A DNA stretch of 47,515 nucleotides from Methylophilaceae bacterium (GCA_027488395.1 JAIYBT010000016.1:1-47515), one strand, 5' to 3'. Positions 9,358 to 22,559 are shown, counted from the stretch's first letter. Made by a program: numbers and translations. The notes: generated by a model from the letters alone, not told the origin.

Positions 9358-9385
9358 TTGAGTTAAATAAAAATATAGGTATAAA
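9358..9385 (+). promoter_or_regulatory. Possible sigma-70 promoter for the rhamnose operon
   Basis: TTGAGT (9358-9363) and TATAAA (9380-9385) are separated by 16 bp in an AT-rich stretch just before rfbB. If used, the transcript would begin near 9392, between the two candidate ATGs at 9389 and 9395. That would give an essentially leaderless mRNA from the second ATG. This is a pattern call only. Confidence 0.35.
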
Positions 9386-9388
9386 ACA

Positions 9389-10477
9389 ATGATCATGAAC
9401 CAAACCATTGTAGTGACTGGAGGTGCAGGGTTTATTGGCAGTAATTTTGTCAATACATGGGTGGCGTTGGGCTTAGGCAAAGTCATCACGTTAGATAAAT
9501 TAACCTATGCAGGCAATATGGAAAATTTGGCCCAAATTGCTTCGCATCCGCAGCATGTGTTCATCCAAGCAGACATTGGTGATCGTGAGGCAGTACGCGA
9601 ATTACTCCGCGTTCATCAACCTACAGCAGTGCTAAATTTTGCCGCTGAAAGCCATGTTGATCGCTCTATTTATGGGCCTGATGCATTTGTCCAAACCAAT
9701 GTGGTAGGTACCTTTAATTTACTTGAGGAAGTGCGTGCTTATTGGCAAGCATTACCCGATGCGGCACAAGCAGCATTTAGATTTTTACATGTATCCACGG
9801 ATGAAGTGTATGGCACCTTATCTGCAGATGCGCCAGCATTTACAGAAACGCATCCTTATCAGCCCAATAGCCCATATTCAGCATCGAAAGCGGCTTCTGA
9901 TCATTTGGTACGGGCTTACTTTCATACCTATGGTCTACCGACACTGACGACCAATTGCTCCAATAATTATGGGCCGTATCATTTCCCTGAAAAATTAATA
10001 CCGCTAGTGATTCATAACGCCTTAGCGGGCAAAGCACTTCCTATTTACGGTAACGGCAGTCATGTGCGTGATTGGCTCTATGTGGAAGATCACTGCCATG
10101 CGATTCGTGCCGTATTAGCCCGAGGAAACGTCGGCGAAACCTACAACATTGGTGGATGTAACGAAAAAACCAATTTAGAAGTTGTGCATACCTTGTGTGA
10201 CATTCTAGATGAAGCCAAACCCAAAGCGGTCGGCAGTTATCGCGATCAAATTACCTTCGTAAAAGATCGGCCGGGTCATGATCAACGCTATGCCATCGAT
10301 GCGTCTAAAATTGCTGGCGAACTGGGTTGGACGCCCACTGAAACCTTTGAATCTGGCATTCGTAAAACGGTGCACTGGTATTTAAACCATGCGGATTGGG
10401 TGGACAATGTGACCAGTGGTGAATATCAACATTGGTTGCAAAAAAACTATAGCGCACGTCAAGCAGGAGCAGTGTAA
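9389..10477 (+). CDS. rfbB: dTDP-glucose 4,6-dehydratase
   Basis: RfbB (RmlB) converts dTDP-glucose to dTDP-4-keto-6-deoxyglucose, the second step to dTDP-L-rhamnose for surface polysaccharide. The 362-aa extended SDR protein has the NAD-binding TGGAGFIG at 10-17. The dehydratase triad Thr137-Asp138-Glu139 lies in VSTDEVYG, and the catalytic Tyr163 and Lys167 lie in [10 protein letters not shown]. Starts at 9389 and 9395 are both possible; a weak AGG lies 9 bp before the first. Its TAA overlaps the rfbA ATG (TAATG), so translation is coupled. The order B-A-C-D follows. Confidence 0.96.
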   Translation: MIMNQTIVVTGGAGFIGSNFVNTWVALGLGKVITLDKLTYAGNMENLAQIASHPQHVFIQADIGDREAVRELLRVHQPTAVLNFAAESHVDRSIYGPDAFVQTNVVGTFNLLEEVRAYWQALPDAAQAAFRFLHVSTDEVYGTLSADAPAFTETHPYQPNSPYSASKAASDHLVRAYFHTYGLPTLTTNCSNNYGPYHFPEKLIPLVIHNALAGKALPIYGNGSHVRDWLYVEDHCHAIRAVLARGNVGETYNIGGCNEKTNLEVVHTLCDILDEAKPKAVGSYRDQITFVKDRPGHDQRYAIDASKIAGELGWTPTETFESGIRKTVHWYLNHADWVDNVTSGEYQHWLQKNYSARQAGAV

Positions 10478-11358
10478 TGGCGAGAAAAGGCATTGTATTG
10501 GCGGGGGGGTCTGGCACCCGTTTGTACCCAGTAACGCAGGTCGTCTCTAAACAGTTATTGCCTGTGTATGATAAACCTATGATTTATTATCCGCTGTCCG
10601 CTTTAATGTTAGCAGGGATAAGAGAGGTGCTCATCATCTCGACGCCGATGGATACCCCGCGCTTTAAAGAACTGTTGGGTGATGGCACACAGTGGGGCAT
10701 GCAAATTGACTATCAAGTGCAACCATCTCCAGATGGGTTAGCACAAGCCTTTATTTTAGGCGAGTCATTTATTGCTGGCGAGGATTGTGCCTTGGTATTG
10801 GGTGACAATATTTTCTATGGGCATGAGTTAGGACAGCTTGCGACACAAGCAGCGAACCGGACCGAAGGGGCCACAGTATTTGCCTATCCAGTGTTAGATC
10901 CAGAACGCTATGGTGTGGTTGAGTTTGATGCACAGGGTAAAGCGGTGAGTTTGGAAGAAAAACCAACGTTGCCAAAGTCACGTTATGCAGTCACGGGCTT
11001 GTACTTTTATGACCATCAAGTGGTGGAGATCGCAAAACAGCTAAAACCCTCAGCACGAGGCGAACTTGAAATCACGGATGTCAATAAACATTATTTGGCG
11101 TCAAACGCGCTGAATGTCGAGGTAATGGGGCGTGGCATGGCTTGGCTGGATACAGGCACCCATGAATCTTTATTGGAAGCGAGCGGGTTTATTCAAACCA
11201 TTGAAAAACGTCAAGGGCTGAAAATTGCTTGTTTGGAAGAAATTGCTTATCGACAACAATTTATCTCTGCGGATCAGCTCGATTTGCTTGCGAACAAATA
11301 TGCTAAAAATAGCTATGGGCAATACCTCAAACAGATTTTGAAAGATCAGGTATTTTAA
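10477..11358 (+). CDS. rfbA: Glucose-1-phosphate thymidylyltransferase
   Basis: RfbA (RmlA) makes dTDP-glucose from dTTP and glucose-1-phosphate, the entry step of the rhamnose pathway, and is usually feedback-inhibited by dTDP-rhamnose. The 293-aa protein begins with the nucleotidyltransferase signature [16 protein letters not shown] (5-20) and [17 protein letters not shown]. The metal-binding Asp is in LGDNIFYG, and the C-terminal active-site element [18 protein letters not shown] is complete. Start and stop both overlap neighbours by one base (TAATG), placing it firmly in the rfbBACD operon. Confidence 0.97.
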   Translation: MARKGIVLAGGSGTRLYPVTQVVSKQLLPVYDKPMIYYPLSALMLAGIREVLIISTPMDTPRFKELLGDGTQWGMQIDYQVQPSPDGLAQAFILGESFIAGEDCALVLGDNIFYGHELGQLATQAANRTEGATVFAYPVLDPERYGVVEFDAQGKAVSLEEKPTLPKSRYAVTGLYFYDHQVVEIAKQLKPSARGELEITDVNKHYLASNALNVEVMGRGMAWLDTGTHESLLEASGFIQTIEKRQGLKIACLEEIAYRQQFISADQLDLLANKYAKNSYGQYLKQILKDQVF

Positions 11359-11903
11359 TGCAGGTGATTGCAACTGATATTCCAGATGTACTTATCCTTG
11401 AGCCAAAGGTTGTCGGTGACACGCGTGGCTTTTTTCTTGAAAGTTTTAATGCCAAACAATTTGCCAATGCCACTGGCTTGAATGTTGATTTTGTTCAAGA
11501 CAATCACTCACGCTCGGCGCAAGGGGTGTTGCGGGGCTTGCATTATCAAACCCAGCATACGCAAGGTAAGTTAGTCAGGGTGGTGTCAGGTGAAGTGTTT
11601 GATGTGGTGGTTGATTTACGTCGCAGTGCGCCGAGTTTCGGACAGTGGGCGGGCGTGCATTTAAGTGCGGACAATCATCGACAGTTATGGGTGCCGCCTG
11701 GTTTTGCGCATGGCTTTTTAGTGCTATCGACATATGCTGACTTTTTGTATAAAACCACGGATTACTATGCTCCAACCTATGAGCATTGCCTCAAATGGGA
11801 TGATCCTACGGTAGCCATTGATTGGCCGCTAGTATCCGCGCCTACTCTCTCCACCAAAGATCAATCAGGTGATGCTTGGTCTGCGGCGATTAAATTTGAT
11901 TGA
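11358..11903 (+). CDS. rfbC: dTDP-4-dehydrorhamnose 3,5-epimerase
   Basis: RfbC (RmlC) epimerises carbons 3 and 5 of dTDP-4-keto-6-deoxyglucose. The 181-aa cupin enzyme has the catalytic His62 in GVLRGLHYQ, the basic Lys71 in QGKLVRV, the DVVVDLRRSAPSFGQW strand pair, and WVPPGFAHGFLVLS. It overlaps the stop of rfbA by one base and is 16 bp ahead of rfbD. Nothing unusual is seen. Confidence 0.97.
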   Translation: MQVIATDIPDVLILEPKVVGDTRGFFLESFNAKQFANATGLNVDFVQDNHSRSAQGVLRGLHYQTQHTQGKLVRVVSGEVFDVVVDLRRSAPSFGQWAGVHLSADNHRQLWVPPGFAHGFLVLSTYADFLYKTTDYYAPTYEHCLKWDDPTVAIDWPLVSAPTLSTKDQSGDAWSAAIKFD

Positions 11904-11919
11904 TGCGGCGCATCGTTAC

Positions 11920-12831
11920 ATGAAGATTCTTCTGACCGGGGTAAATGGACAAGTAGGTCGCGCTTTACAAAAGTCGCTTGCTGCGCATACCGTCATCGCA
12001 GTGGATCGTGCGAAACTGGATTTAAGCCAACCTGATCAGATTCAACAATGTGTGCGCAGTATTCAACCGCAATTGATTATTCATCCAGCGGCCTATACAG
12101 CAGTCGATCAAGCAGAAACAGAACCCGCGTTGGCGCATGCAGTGAATGCGATTGCACCGCAATGTTTAGCTGAAGAAGCGGCACGCATCGGCGCAGGAAT
12201 GGTGCACTTTTCAACCGATTATGTGTATGACGGACAAAAAGAAGGAGCCTACCTTGAATCAGACGCAGTGCATCCGCTGAGTCAATATGGACGCACAAAG
12301 TTGGCTGGTGAGCAGGCCGTTCAAGCCGTGGGTTTGCCACATCTTATTTTACGCACCAGTTGGGTATACAGTGCGGATGGCAGCAACTTTCTCAAGACCA
12401 TGCTACGTTTGTTTGCCACACGTGAGGTGCTGAATGTGGTGGATGACCAATATGGTGCGCCCACCTCTTCTGACACCATTGCCACGGCGGTGGCGCAACT
12501 GGTGATGCGATGGCATCAGCAAGACGCTGATCAATCAGGGATATATCATCTGGTGAATCAAGGGGCAACCAGTTGGTATGGTTTTGCGAATGAAATCAAG
12601 CAACAATATTTGCAACATCGTAGTTCACGTCAATGGCCCGATTTACGCCTTCAGCAACTCAATCCCATTCCTTCAGACGCTTATCCAACCCCTGCCAAAC
12701 GGCCAAAAAACTCAACATTATCGACTGAAAAGCTGGTGCAACAGTTTGGGATTGAGTTAATACCTTGGCATCAAGCGCTAGAAGCGCTGTTTTACGAGCA
12801 ATCACTGGATGCACACATCGTGCGGGCGTAG
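11920..12831 (+). CDS. rfbD: dTDP-4-dehydrorhamnose reductase
   Basis: RfbD (RmlD) performs the final NAD(P)H reduction to dTDP-L-rhamnose. I start it at the ATG 11920 (303 aa), giving the family-typical MKILLTGVNGQVGRAL. A longer frame would run back into rfbC. The nucleotide loop is TGVNGQVG (6-13). The catalytic set is Thr99 (FSTDYVYDG), Tyr123 and Lys127 (YGRTKLAGEQ). The C-terminal substrate region includes RPKNSTLSTEKL. Its end converges on queD with only 10 bp between stops, and no terminator hairpin is visible there. Confidence 0.96.
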   Translation: MKILLTGVNGQVGRALQKSLAAHTVIAVDRAKLDLSQPDQIQQCVRSIQPQLIIHPAAYTAVDQAETEPALAHAVNAIAPQCLAEEAARIGAGMVHFSTDYVYDGQKEGAYLESDAVHPLSQYGRTKLAGEQAVQAVGLPHLILRTSWVYSADGSNFLKTMLRLFATREVLNVVDDQYGAPTSSDTIATAVAQLVMRWHQQDADQSGIYHLVNQGATSWYGFANEIKQQYLQHRSSRQWPDLRLQQLNPIPSDAYPTPAKRPKNSTLSTEKLVQQFGIELIPWHQALEALFYEQSLDAHIVRA

Positions 12832-12841
12832 CCTGTGCGCT

Positions 12842-13285
12842 TTAGGCATCAAAAGCATCGGTCCAACTATTTGGCGTTTCGTACAAACGCACACGTACAA
12901 GTTTTAACTGATTACCAAAGGTATCTTGGTATTGGTTTTTGAGTAGTTTAAAGGCTTGAGCCGCCATATTTTCAGCGGTGGGAACTGACGGAAAAATCAC
13001 CGTTTTATGGTTGGGTAAGCTATTTAAAAAATCGCGGATGACATGGTCATTTTCATACACAATAAATGCGTGATCCCAAGGATCGACCACGGTTTCTCTA
13101 GCAATTCTTTTAACATCGGCAAAATCCATCACCATGCCGTTTTCTGACACACTTGCAGTTTGAATAATGTCGCCAGATAAGGTGATTTCAATGGCGTAGC
13201 GGTGCCCATGTAAGTTACGGCATTGGCTTTTATGATCAGGGATGCGATGACCAGCGTCAAATTCTAAACGTGTAGTAATTTCCAT
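12842..13285 (-). CDS. queD: 6-carboxy-5,6,7,8-tetrahydropterin synthase
   Basis: QueD converts 7,8-dihydroneopterin triphosphate to 6-carboxytetrahydropterin, an early step of queuosine (preQ0) synthesis. The 147-aa protein has the zinc ligands His13, His26 and His28 (AGH...NLHGH) and the catalytic Cys22 in SQCRNLHGH. The Cys followed by xxxHGH distinguishes QueD from eukaryotic PTPS-only enzymes. No ribosome binding site is visible before the ATG. Instead an extended -10 box lies immediately upstream (separate entry), which suggests a leaderless mRNA. queF, a later step of the same pathway, lies about 1.5 kb away on the same strand. Confidence 0.93.
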   Translation of the reverse strand: MEITTRLEFDAGHRIPDHKSQCRNLHGHRYAIEITLSGDIIQTASVSENGMVMDFADVKRIARETVVDPWDHAFIVYENDHVIRDFLNSLPNHKTVIFPSVPTAENMAAQAFKLLKNQYQDTFGNQLKLVRVRLYETPNSWTDAFDA

Positions 13286-13291
13286 ACGCTT

Positions 13292-13300
13292 ATTATATCA
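13292..13300 (-). promoter_or_regulatory. Extended -10 promoter box abutting queD
   Basis: On the minus strand the bases read TGATATAAT, an exact TGnTATAAT extended -10 element. Counting from the -10 hexamer (13297-13292), transcription would begin at about 13285, which is the A of the queD ATG. The hexamer at the -35 position (CAAAGC) is poor, as is common for extended -10 promoters. Confidence 0.45.
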
Positions 13301-13330
13301 GGCTGGCAGGTAAAGCTTTGCGTTAGCCTG
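13299..13330. repeat. Inverted repeat in the queD upstream region
   Basis: CAGGCT (13299-13304) and AGCCTG (13325-13330) form 6-bp arms around a 20-nt loop that contains AAAGCTTT, itself palindromic. It overlaps the promoter spacer of queD, so it could be an operator, or a weak terminator between the small acidic ORF and queD. There is no T-run. Confidence 0.4.
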
Positions 13331-13349
13331 TGTATTCACAACAATCGCT

Positions 13350-13520
13350 TCAATATAAATCGTCAATATCGAGCAACGCATCTTCTTCGGCTGAATAATG
13401 TTTATGGTTTTTTTCAAAACCATAGCCCACATCAAATTCATCGACCTCATCACCGGCAAAGTCCTCCAGCATTTGATCTATGCGTTTAAAATTGTCCTTC
13501 ACTTGCGGTTTTTGTAACAT
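13350..13520 (-). CDS. Small acidic protein, function unknown (56 aa)
   Basis: This frame was too short for routine ORF calling. The ATG at 13520 is preceded on the minus strand by AAGAGAG at a good ribosome-binding distance (about 7 bp). The frame runs 56 codons to a TGA. The product is strongly acidic, with clusters such as EDFAGDEVDEFD and AEEDALLDIDDLY and a central GYGFEKNHKH segment. It has no signal peptide, no membrane helix and no Cys. It lies 64 bp upstream of queD on the same strand and is divergent from gpx. I do not recognise the family. The acidic C terminus could be a protein-interaction tail, but this is only composition. Confidence 0.6.
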   Translation of the reverse strand: MLQKPQVKDNFKRIDQMLEDFAGDEVDEFDVGYGFEKNHKHYSAEEDALLDIDDLY

Positions 13521-13746
13521 TGGATACTCTCTTTCACGTCTAGATACTTAAAAATGAATCAAGATCTGGTATTTAAAACCCTAGCATAGACTATGCCAAT
13601 TGACTGTTCGGTGCTACCTTAACTCCGCTTTTGTGAGCTTGATTAGTGAAACATTTAATTTTTAAATATGATTATCGTTCTGAACAAATTCGCTAAGCTA
13701 TTGTCACTAAAAGAAATTATAACCAACGACACTATGGAGATATAAC

Positions 13747-14280
13747 ATGCGTCAAGTACTGACTGCTTTGACTTTAATGGGATGCGTCACAATGGCTCAA
13801 GCGGAGTGTTCACCTTTTTATCAACATCAATTTAAAACCTTGCAAGGACAAACTGTCGATTTTTGTCAGTACCAAGACAAACCAATTTTGGTCGTGAACA
13901 CGGCGAGTAAATGTGGGTTTACACCTCAATTTGAATCTTTAGAGAAGCTGTATACACAATACAAAGATAAAGGATTGTTGGTAGTTGGCTTTCCATCAAA
14001 CGATTTTAGGCAAGAGCCAGGTAACAACAAGCAAATTGGCGATTTTTGTAAATTGACTTACTCGGTAAAATTTCCAATGATGGAAAAATCCAGTGTGACA
14101 GGCAATCAGGCAAATCCGCTCTATCAACAATTGATTAAACAAACTGGGCAATCGCCGCAATGGAATTTTTATAAATATCTGATTTTGCCTGGCGCGCAAA
14201 AAATTTATGTGTTTAATAGCATGACCAACCCAGAGGGCGAAGAGCTAATGGGAAAAGTGAAGCCGTTTTTAAAACCATAG
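13747..14280 (+). CDS. Secreted glutathione peroxidase-family thiol peroxidase
   Basis: Members reduce hydroperoxides, usually with thioredoxin-like rather than glutathione electrons when the active site is Cys. The 177-aa protein begins with a signal peptide (MRQVLTALTLMGCVTMAQA) and is probably periplasmic. The peroxidatic Cys56 is in NTASKCGFT. The supporting residues Gln89 (RQEPG), Trp139 and Asn140 (WNFYKYL) are present. The usual GFPCNQF is GFPSNDF here, so that non-catalytic Cys is lost. Cys101 in GDFCKLTYSVKFP occupies the position of the resolving cysteine of yeast-type 2-Cys enzymes. A rho-independent terminator follows directly, and the gene seems to be a single transcription unit. 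Confidence 0.9.
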   Translation: MRQVLTALTLMGCVTMAQAECSPFYQHQFKTLQGQTVDFCQYQDKPILVVNTASKCGFTPQFESLEKLYTQYKDKGLLVVGFPSNDFRQEPGNNKQIGDFCKLTYSVKFPMMEKSSVTGNQANPLYQQLIKQTGQSPQWNFYKYLILPGAQKIYVFNSMTNPEGEELMGKVKPFLKP

Positions 14281-14298
14281 CCAATATGACATAGACGA

Positions 14299-14327
14299 AA
14301 AAAAACCCTTCATTGAAGGGTTTTTTT
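14299..14327. terminator. Bidirectional rho-independent terminator
   Basis: A hairpin with arms AAAAAAACCCTTC and GAAGGGTTTTTTT around an ATT loop. The run of A on one side and T on the other makes it functional in both directions: it can end gpx (plus strand) and the tRNA-Ala/tRNA-Glu transcript (minus strand). Confidence 0.9.
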
Positions 14328-14383
14328 ATTGCTACATAACTCAATGAAGCGATGTTTAAAGCATAACATTGAGCCAAAATTTT

Positions 14384-14459
14384 TGGCGTCCCCACGGGGA
14401 TTCGAACCCCGGTCGCCTCCGTGAAAGGGAGGTGTCCTAGGCCTCTAGACGATGGGGAC
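14384..14459 (-). tRNA. tRNA-Glu (anticodon TTC)
   Basis: The minus strand reads as a full 76-nt cloverleaf with encoded CCA. It starts GTCCCCATCGTCTAGAGG, has the anticodon loop CTTTCAC with TTC at its centre, the T-loop GGTTCGAATCC and the closing GGGGACG acceptor strand. It matches bacterial tRNA-Glu closely. It is the second gene of a two-tRNA transcript, 86 bp after tRNA-Ala. Confidence 0.97.
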
Positions 14460-14545
14460 CTAAGAAAATACAACAACATAATTATACCACAACTTGATAC
14501 ATTAATATCAATAATTATTAAAAATCATCAATACTTTCAAGTACT

Positions 14546-14621
<76 letters not shown>

Positions 14622-14675
14622 AAATATCTCTGGTGTTGCATACTTTGATTTGCGTTGCATTTCAAAGAAGGCGCC

Positions 14676-14704
14676 ATATTAATGATGGCGTCTGTCCTTG
14701 TCAA
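14676..14704 (-). promoter_or_regulatory. Strong sigma-70 promoter of the tRNA-Ala/tRNA-Glu operon
   Basis: On the minus strand a perfect TTGACA (14704-14699) is followed after exactly 17 bp by TAATAT (14681-14676) and a GC-rich discriminator (GGCGCC), the pattern of stringently controlled stable-RNA promoters. The predicted start, near 14669, leaves a leader of about 48 nt before tRNA-Ala. Confidence 0.85.
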
Positions 14705-14748
14705 CGCTTTTTTGGTCAAACGCTTTAAATTGTCCTACGGTTGACCGA

Positions 14749-15195
14749 TTAGCCACGCACATTGCTTTGCGATGGAAACTGCGTGAGTTCAACATACGGT
14801 TTAGGTTGCCAATCTGCTGCTCTGTGTTCGGCAACGACATTGGTGAAAATGCCACCACGCACATAAAACTTTGCAGTGACTCGCATAAATTTAGGTGACG
14901 TCGCTGCTACTAAGTCATCCAAAATACGGTTGGTAACTGCTTCGTGAAAACAGCCTTCATCGCGAAAACTCCAAGTGTAAAGTTTTAGGCTTTTCAGTTC
15001 CACACACCATTGATTAGGAATGTAATCTAAATAGATGATCGCAAAATCAGGTTGGCCTGTTTTTGGGCACAAGCAAGTAAATTCAGGAATTTCCATGTGA
15101 ATATGAAAATCGCGTGAGGGATTGGGATTTTCAAACGTTTCAAGTAGTTTGGTCGGTTGTGCGGTTGGTTTGCCACCGAGTAAATGTTCGCTCAT
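14749..15195 (-). CDS. queF: NADPH-dependent 7-cyano-7-deazaguanine (preQ0) reductase
   Basis: QueF reduces the nitrile of preQ0 to the aminomethyl group of preQ1 for queuosine tRNA modification. Starting at the ATG 15195 the protein has 148 aa, the length of the single-domain (B. subtilis-type) class. The catalytic Cys43 and the QueF signature are in [10 protein letters not shown], with Asp50. The Glu of [16 protein letters not shown] closes the active site. Upstream in-frame residues in a longer frame do not resemble the family. It is divergent from smc and has its own -10 box. Confidence 0.95.
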   Translation of the reverse strand: MSEHLLGGKPTAQPTKLLETFENPNPSRDFHIHMEIPEFTCLCPKTGQPDFAIIYLDYIPNQWCVELKSLKLYTWSFRDEGCFHEAVTNRILDDLVAATSPKFMRVTAKFYVRGGIFTNVVAEHRAADWQPKPYVELTQFPSQSNVRG

Positions 15196-15223
15196 GTCTG
15201 TGATGTTTCTCAAAAAAATAGAT

Positions 15224-15229
15224 ATTATA
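15224..15229 (-). promoter_or_regulatory. Candidate -10 box for queF
   Basis: A perfect TATAAT on the minus strand would place the transcript start about 22 nt before the queF ATG. No good -35 is seen at 16-18 bp spacing. The site lies in the 77-bp divergent region shared with smc. Confidence 0.45.
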
Positions 15230-15272
15230 ACGCCTAAGTATTTATTCATTCTTAACTTAGGGCAGATACAGC

Positions 15273-18200
15273 TTGCGTCTGACACATCTTAAACTTGCAG
15301 GGTTCAAGTCTTTTGTGGATCCGACGACCATACATCTACATGGTCAACGCGTTGGCGTGGTTGGCCCTAATGGTTGCGGTAAATCCAATGTAATGGAATC
15401 GGTACGTTGGGTACTCGGGGAATCATCCGCAAAAGAAATGCGCGCAGATGCCATGGATGCGGTTATTTTTAATGGATCTGCACAACGCAAAGCCATTTCA
15501 CGCGCCAGTGTTGAATTGATTTTTGACAATAGTATGGGTGGTGCAGGTGGCGAATGGAATCAATATGCTGAAATTTCGGTAAAGCGCGTCATAGAGCGCG
15601 AAAAAGGCTCTACTTATTATATTAACAATACGGCAGTGCGTCGTCGTGATGTAGCGGATTTGTTTTTGGGTACCGGTTTAGGTGGGCGCGCCTATGCCAT
15701 CATTGGACAAAATACCATTTCTCGGATTGTGGAAGCGAAGCCTGAAGAGTTACGTGTTTTTTTAGAAGAAGCTGCTGGTATCAGTAAATATAAAGAACGC
15801 AGACGTGAGACCGAATTGCGTTTACGTGACACGCGGGACAATTTATCGCGGGTAGAAGATATTTCGCGAGAAATGAATAAGCACATCCTCAAGTTAGAAG
15901 CCCAAGCTGATACGACGCAGCGTTTTCTAAACTATGAACAATCACTTAAAATCGCCGAGGCGCAATGGTGGTGGTTACGCAAGCGAGATGCCGTGCTTGC
16001 GCATGAGGCAGCACACCAGCAAGTGTCGCTGGCAATCAATGCATTAGAGGCGCAGACAGCTATAGTCAGTCAGCTAGCCTTGCAATTGGAGCTCACCCGT
16101 CAATCCCAACAAGCATCAGCGAGCCAATTACATGCTGCGCAGGCTCAGTATTATGAATGCCATGCGCAGGTCTCCAATCTGTCATTGCAAGTTCAACAAT
16201 CTGAAGAAGCACGTGCGCGCTTAATACAACAACAACAACAAATCGCAGCACAGCTTGAAAAAAATACCCAGCTTGAAGCCACGCTCACCGCAAAACAAGT
16301 AGAAAACCAGCAAGCATGTGTCGCTGCTGAACAATTGGTCACCACTGCGTTAACTGAGGTTGAGCGCTTGCAACATCAATTACCAGCGCAGTCAGCGGCA
16401 TGGCAATCTAGCCAAGCGTTGTTACAACAAGCAGAGCACGCTGTGCAACAACAGCAGCAACGTAGTCAGCTCGAGCGTAACCAGATGCAATTTACTGAAC
16501 GTCAATTAAACGAGGCATCGCAACGCGTATTGCAACTCAAGCAAAGTCTTGAGCAATGGGCATTACCAGATATGGCTGATTTAGCGGATCAACAAGCCCA
16601 ATGGTCTCAGTTGCAACAAGCGTTGGTTGCCGCAGAGCAGGCGCTGTTGGTGGCCCGTGAAGAAGAGCAGCACTTGCAGGCGACATTACAAACCGAGCGG
16701 GGTCAATTACAAGAGGCCCAGCGCGGAGTGCATCAAGCAGAGGCTGAGCTGCAATCGCTGCAAAAATTACAACGTCAGGTCTCCTCGGATCAGAACCTGC
16801 AACAATGGCTGCAGCAAACGGGCTTAACGCAAGCAAAACGCTTGTGGCAATCGATTGAAATTGATGCCAAATGGCAATCTGCACTCGAAGCATATTTGGG
16901 ACTTAAACTGAATGCATTCATTGCAGCGCAATCGTTACCAAGTATAGCAACCCATCCTGATGCTGCAGTTTCCGTGATTTGCCCATCGCCGATACCAACG
17001 GAGCTTTCCACACCTTGGCGGGGGTTACCTAGTTTATGCAGTCAAGTGATTTGCCAACCACCTGAATTAGCACATGCATTGCAGCATTGGCTAGCGGGCG
17101 TTTATTTAATTGAGGAAATGTCGCAACTGCAATCCCATCAGTCTGCCTTGATGCCTGGACAAAGCTTATTAACGCCAAAAGGGGATGTCTACCATCGCGA
17201 CAGTGTGACCTATCACGGGCAACAACATGCGTTACAAGGCGTACTCGAGCGACAGCAGCAGATTGCGCACTTAGCGTTGCACGTGCCCAACCAACAAGCG
17301 TTGGTGGTTGCTGCACAACAACGTGTGCACGCGCTAGAATCAAGCTTGCAAACGATTCGTGCGACCCAACAGCAATGCCATCAAGAGATTAAACAACTCG
17401 GGCAGCAAGCGCATGGTTTGCAACTGGCGATCGCACATATTCAACAAGCCCATGACAATGCGCTAAAGCGTCAGGCCAGTTTGATGCAAGAGCAAGCGCA
17501 AGCGGTGCAGAAAGTCACGCAATTTGAAGCAGATCTTGTACAAGTATCTTTGACGGTATCTGCACTAGATGACACCCTTCCCGCACTTCGATTGGCGGCA
17601 CAAACAGCGAGTACACAAAAAATTCAAGCCGAACAGGCCTATTTTCAGACGCGTGATACGCTGCAAGCCGCTGAAAAAAACCATCAAGCGCAGACATTTC
17701 AACGCAATATGTTGCAACATGGCTTGCATGAGCTACAACAAAAAATCACGCAGACGCAAGACGAGGCAACACAACTACATCATCGGTTAGCAGAGGTGAC
17801 GCAGACGTTAACGGTCAGCGCCATGGAGACACTGAAGGCCCATTTAGTCAGCGCGCTCGACGCCCAACAGCAAGCCGAACAAGCGTTGGCAGCTGCGCGT
17901 GAACATGTCAGTGAACAAGATAGCGCACTGCAACAACAAGAGCGGTTGCGTATGCAGGCCGAACAACAATTACACCCATTACGCGATACACTAGAGCAAC
18001 GTCGTTTAGCAGCGCAGGCTTGTTTGTTGCAAGTGGACCAGTGTCGTGATGCCCTCGAAGCAACGGGTCTCGATGAAGCGTTGTTAAAACAAGGGTTAAC
18101 TACAGAAACAACTGCTGACAGTTTGGCGAAGAAAACGCAACAGTTGCAGCAGCAAATTCAACAGTTAGGCCCAGTCAATATGGCTGCCATTGCTGAGTTG

Positions 18201-18779
18201 GCCAGTGAAACCGAGCGCAAGGGCTATTTAGACAGCCAGTTGAAAGACTTGCTGACAGCAAGTGAGACCTTAGAAACAGCAATCCAAAAAATTGATCGTG
18301 AAACCCGGGGCAAGTTAAAAGCCACCTTTGAAGAGGCCAATCGCCATTTTGGAGAACTGTTTCAAACCTTATTTAACGGTGGAAATGCGCGTTTAGAACT
18401 GTTGGGTGATGAAATACTCGACACAGGGGTACAAGTATTTGCGCAACCACCTGGAAAAAAAAATACCACCATTCAATTATTATCGGGCGGTGAAAAAGCA
18501 CTGACGGCCATGGCGTTGGTGTTTGCTTTATTTCGGTTGAACCCTGCACCATTTTGCTTGATGGATGAAGTTGATGCACCGCTAGATGACAGCAATACAG
18601 AACGCTTTACCCAATTGGTCAAAGTCATGTCCGAAAAAACGCAGTTCTTATTTGTTTCACACAATAAAATCACGATGGAAATGTCACAGCAACTGATCGG
18701 CGTGACCATGCAAGAATCTGGGGTGTCACGCATCGTCGATGTGGATATTGACGAAGCAATCCGCATGCATGCCGCTTAA
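15273..18779 (+). CDS. smc: Chromosome segregation protein SMC
   Basis: SMC forms the ring-shaped ATPase of the bacterial condensin, organising the chromosome with ScpA and ScpB. The 1168-aa protein has the Walker [10 protein letters not shown] at 31-39, a long Gln/Ala/Glu-rich coiled coil, a hinge domain around residues 500-650 (for example [16 protein letters not shown]), a second coiled coil, the signature LLSGGEKAL at 1069-1077 and Walker [11 protein letters not shown] at 1094-1103. It starts with TTG, giving the family-typical [18 protein letters not shown]; no ATG fits. The coiled coil is unusually glutamine-rich (runs such as [12 protein letters not shown]). It is followed after 184 bp by zipA and ligA. 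Confidence 0.97.
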   Translation: MRLTHLKLAGFKSFVDPTTIHLHGQRVGVVGPNGCGKSNVMESVRWVLGESSAKEMRADAMDAVIFNGSAQRKAISRASVELIFDNSMGGAGGEWNQYAEISVKRVIEREKGSTYYINNTAVRRRDVADLFLGTGLGGRAYAIIGQNTISRIVEAKPEELRVFLEEAAGISKYKERRRETELRLRDTRDNLSRVEDISREMNKHILKLEAQADTTQRFLNYEQSLKIAEAQWWWLRKRDAVLAHEAAHQQVSLAINALEAQTAIVSQLALQLELTRQSQQASASQLHAAQAQYYECHAQVSNLSLQVQQSEEARARLIQQQQQIAAQLEKNTQLEATLTAKQVENQQACVAAEQLVTTALTEVERLQHQLPAQSAAWQSSQALLQQAEHAVQQQQQRSQLERNQMQFTERQLNEASQRVLQLKQSLEQWALPDMADLADQQAQWSQLQQALVAAEQALLVAREEEQHLQATLQTERGQLQEAQRGVHQAEAELQSLQKLQRQVSSDQNLQQWLQQTGLTQAKRLWQSIEIDAKWQSALEAYLGLKLNAFIAAQSLPSIATHPDAAVSVICPSPIPTELSTPWRGLPSLCSQVICQPPELAHALQHWLAGVYLIEEMSQLQSHQSALMPGQSLLTPKGDVYHRDSVTYHGQQHALQGVLERQQQIAHLALHVPNQQALVVAAQQRVHALESSLQTIRATQQQCHQEIKQLGQQAHGLQLAIAHIQQAHDNALKRQASLMQEQAQAVQKVTQFEADLVQVSLTVSALDDTLPALRLAAQTASTQKIQAEQAYFQTRDTLQAAEKNHQAQTFQRNMLQHGLHELQQKITQTQDEATQLHHRLAEVTQTLTVSAMETLKAHLVSALDAQQQAEQALAAAREHVSEQDSALQQQERLRMQAEQQLHPLRDTLEQRRLAAQACLLQVDQCRDALEATGLDEALLKQGLTTETTADSLAKKTQQLQQQIQQLGPVNMAAIAELASETERKGYLDSQLKDLLTASETLETAIQKIDRETRGKLKATFEEANRHFGELFQTLFNGGNARLELLGDEILDTGVQVFAQPPGKKNTTIQLLSGGEKALTAMALVFALFRLNPAPFCLMDEVDAPLDDSNTERFTQLVKVMSEKTQFLFVSHNKITMEMSQQLIGVTMQESGVSRIVDVDIDEAIRMHAA

Positions 18780-18886
18780 TCTCAATATTCAACATAAAAA
18801 ATATTGTCTACCTGGGTATCTAGACGTGTCGCTATCATTATCCAGCGAACAACTGTGAGGCAATCTCTGCGCTTGAGCGGTGACTG

Positions 18887-18905
18887 ATCAAGCACGATGC
18901 TTGAT
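18887..18905. repeat. Short perfect inverted repeat between smc and zipA
   Basis: ATCAAGCA and TGCTTGAT form 8-bp arms around a CGA loop, in the 184-bp gap between smc and zipA and about 60 bp before the zipA ATG. There is no T-run, so an operator or an mRNA structure is more likely than a terminator. The rest of the gap holds no gene. Confidence 0.5.
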
Positions 18906-18963
18906 AGGGCGGTTGACCAGAATTGTTGTATGATATGTCAGCGTTTTACAGGGATTTTTTCAC

Positions 18964-22559
<3,596 letters not shown>

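Noticed and set aside
13286..13349. preQ1 riboswitch before queD
   Set aside because: The leader has a 6-bp stem, but the compact preQ1-I layout with its A-rich tail is not seen. The likely leaderless start also leaves no room for an aptamer.
16537..17343. Long open frames antisense to smc
   Set aside because: They follow from the Gln/Ala-rich codon pattern of the coiled coil and show no domain features or start signals.
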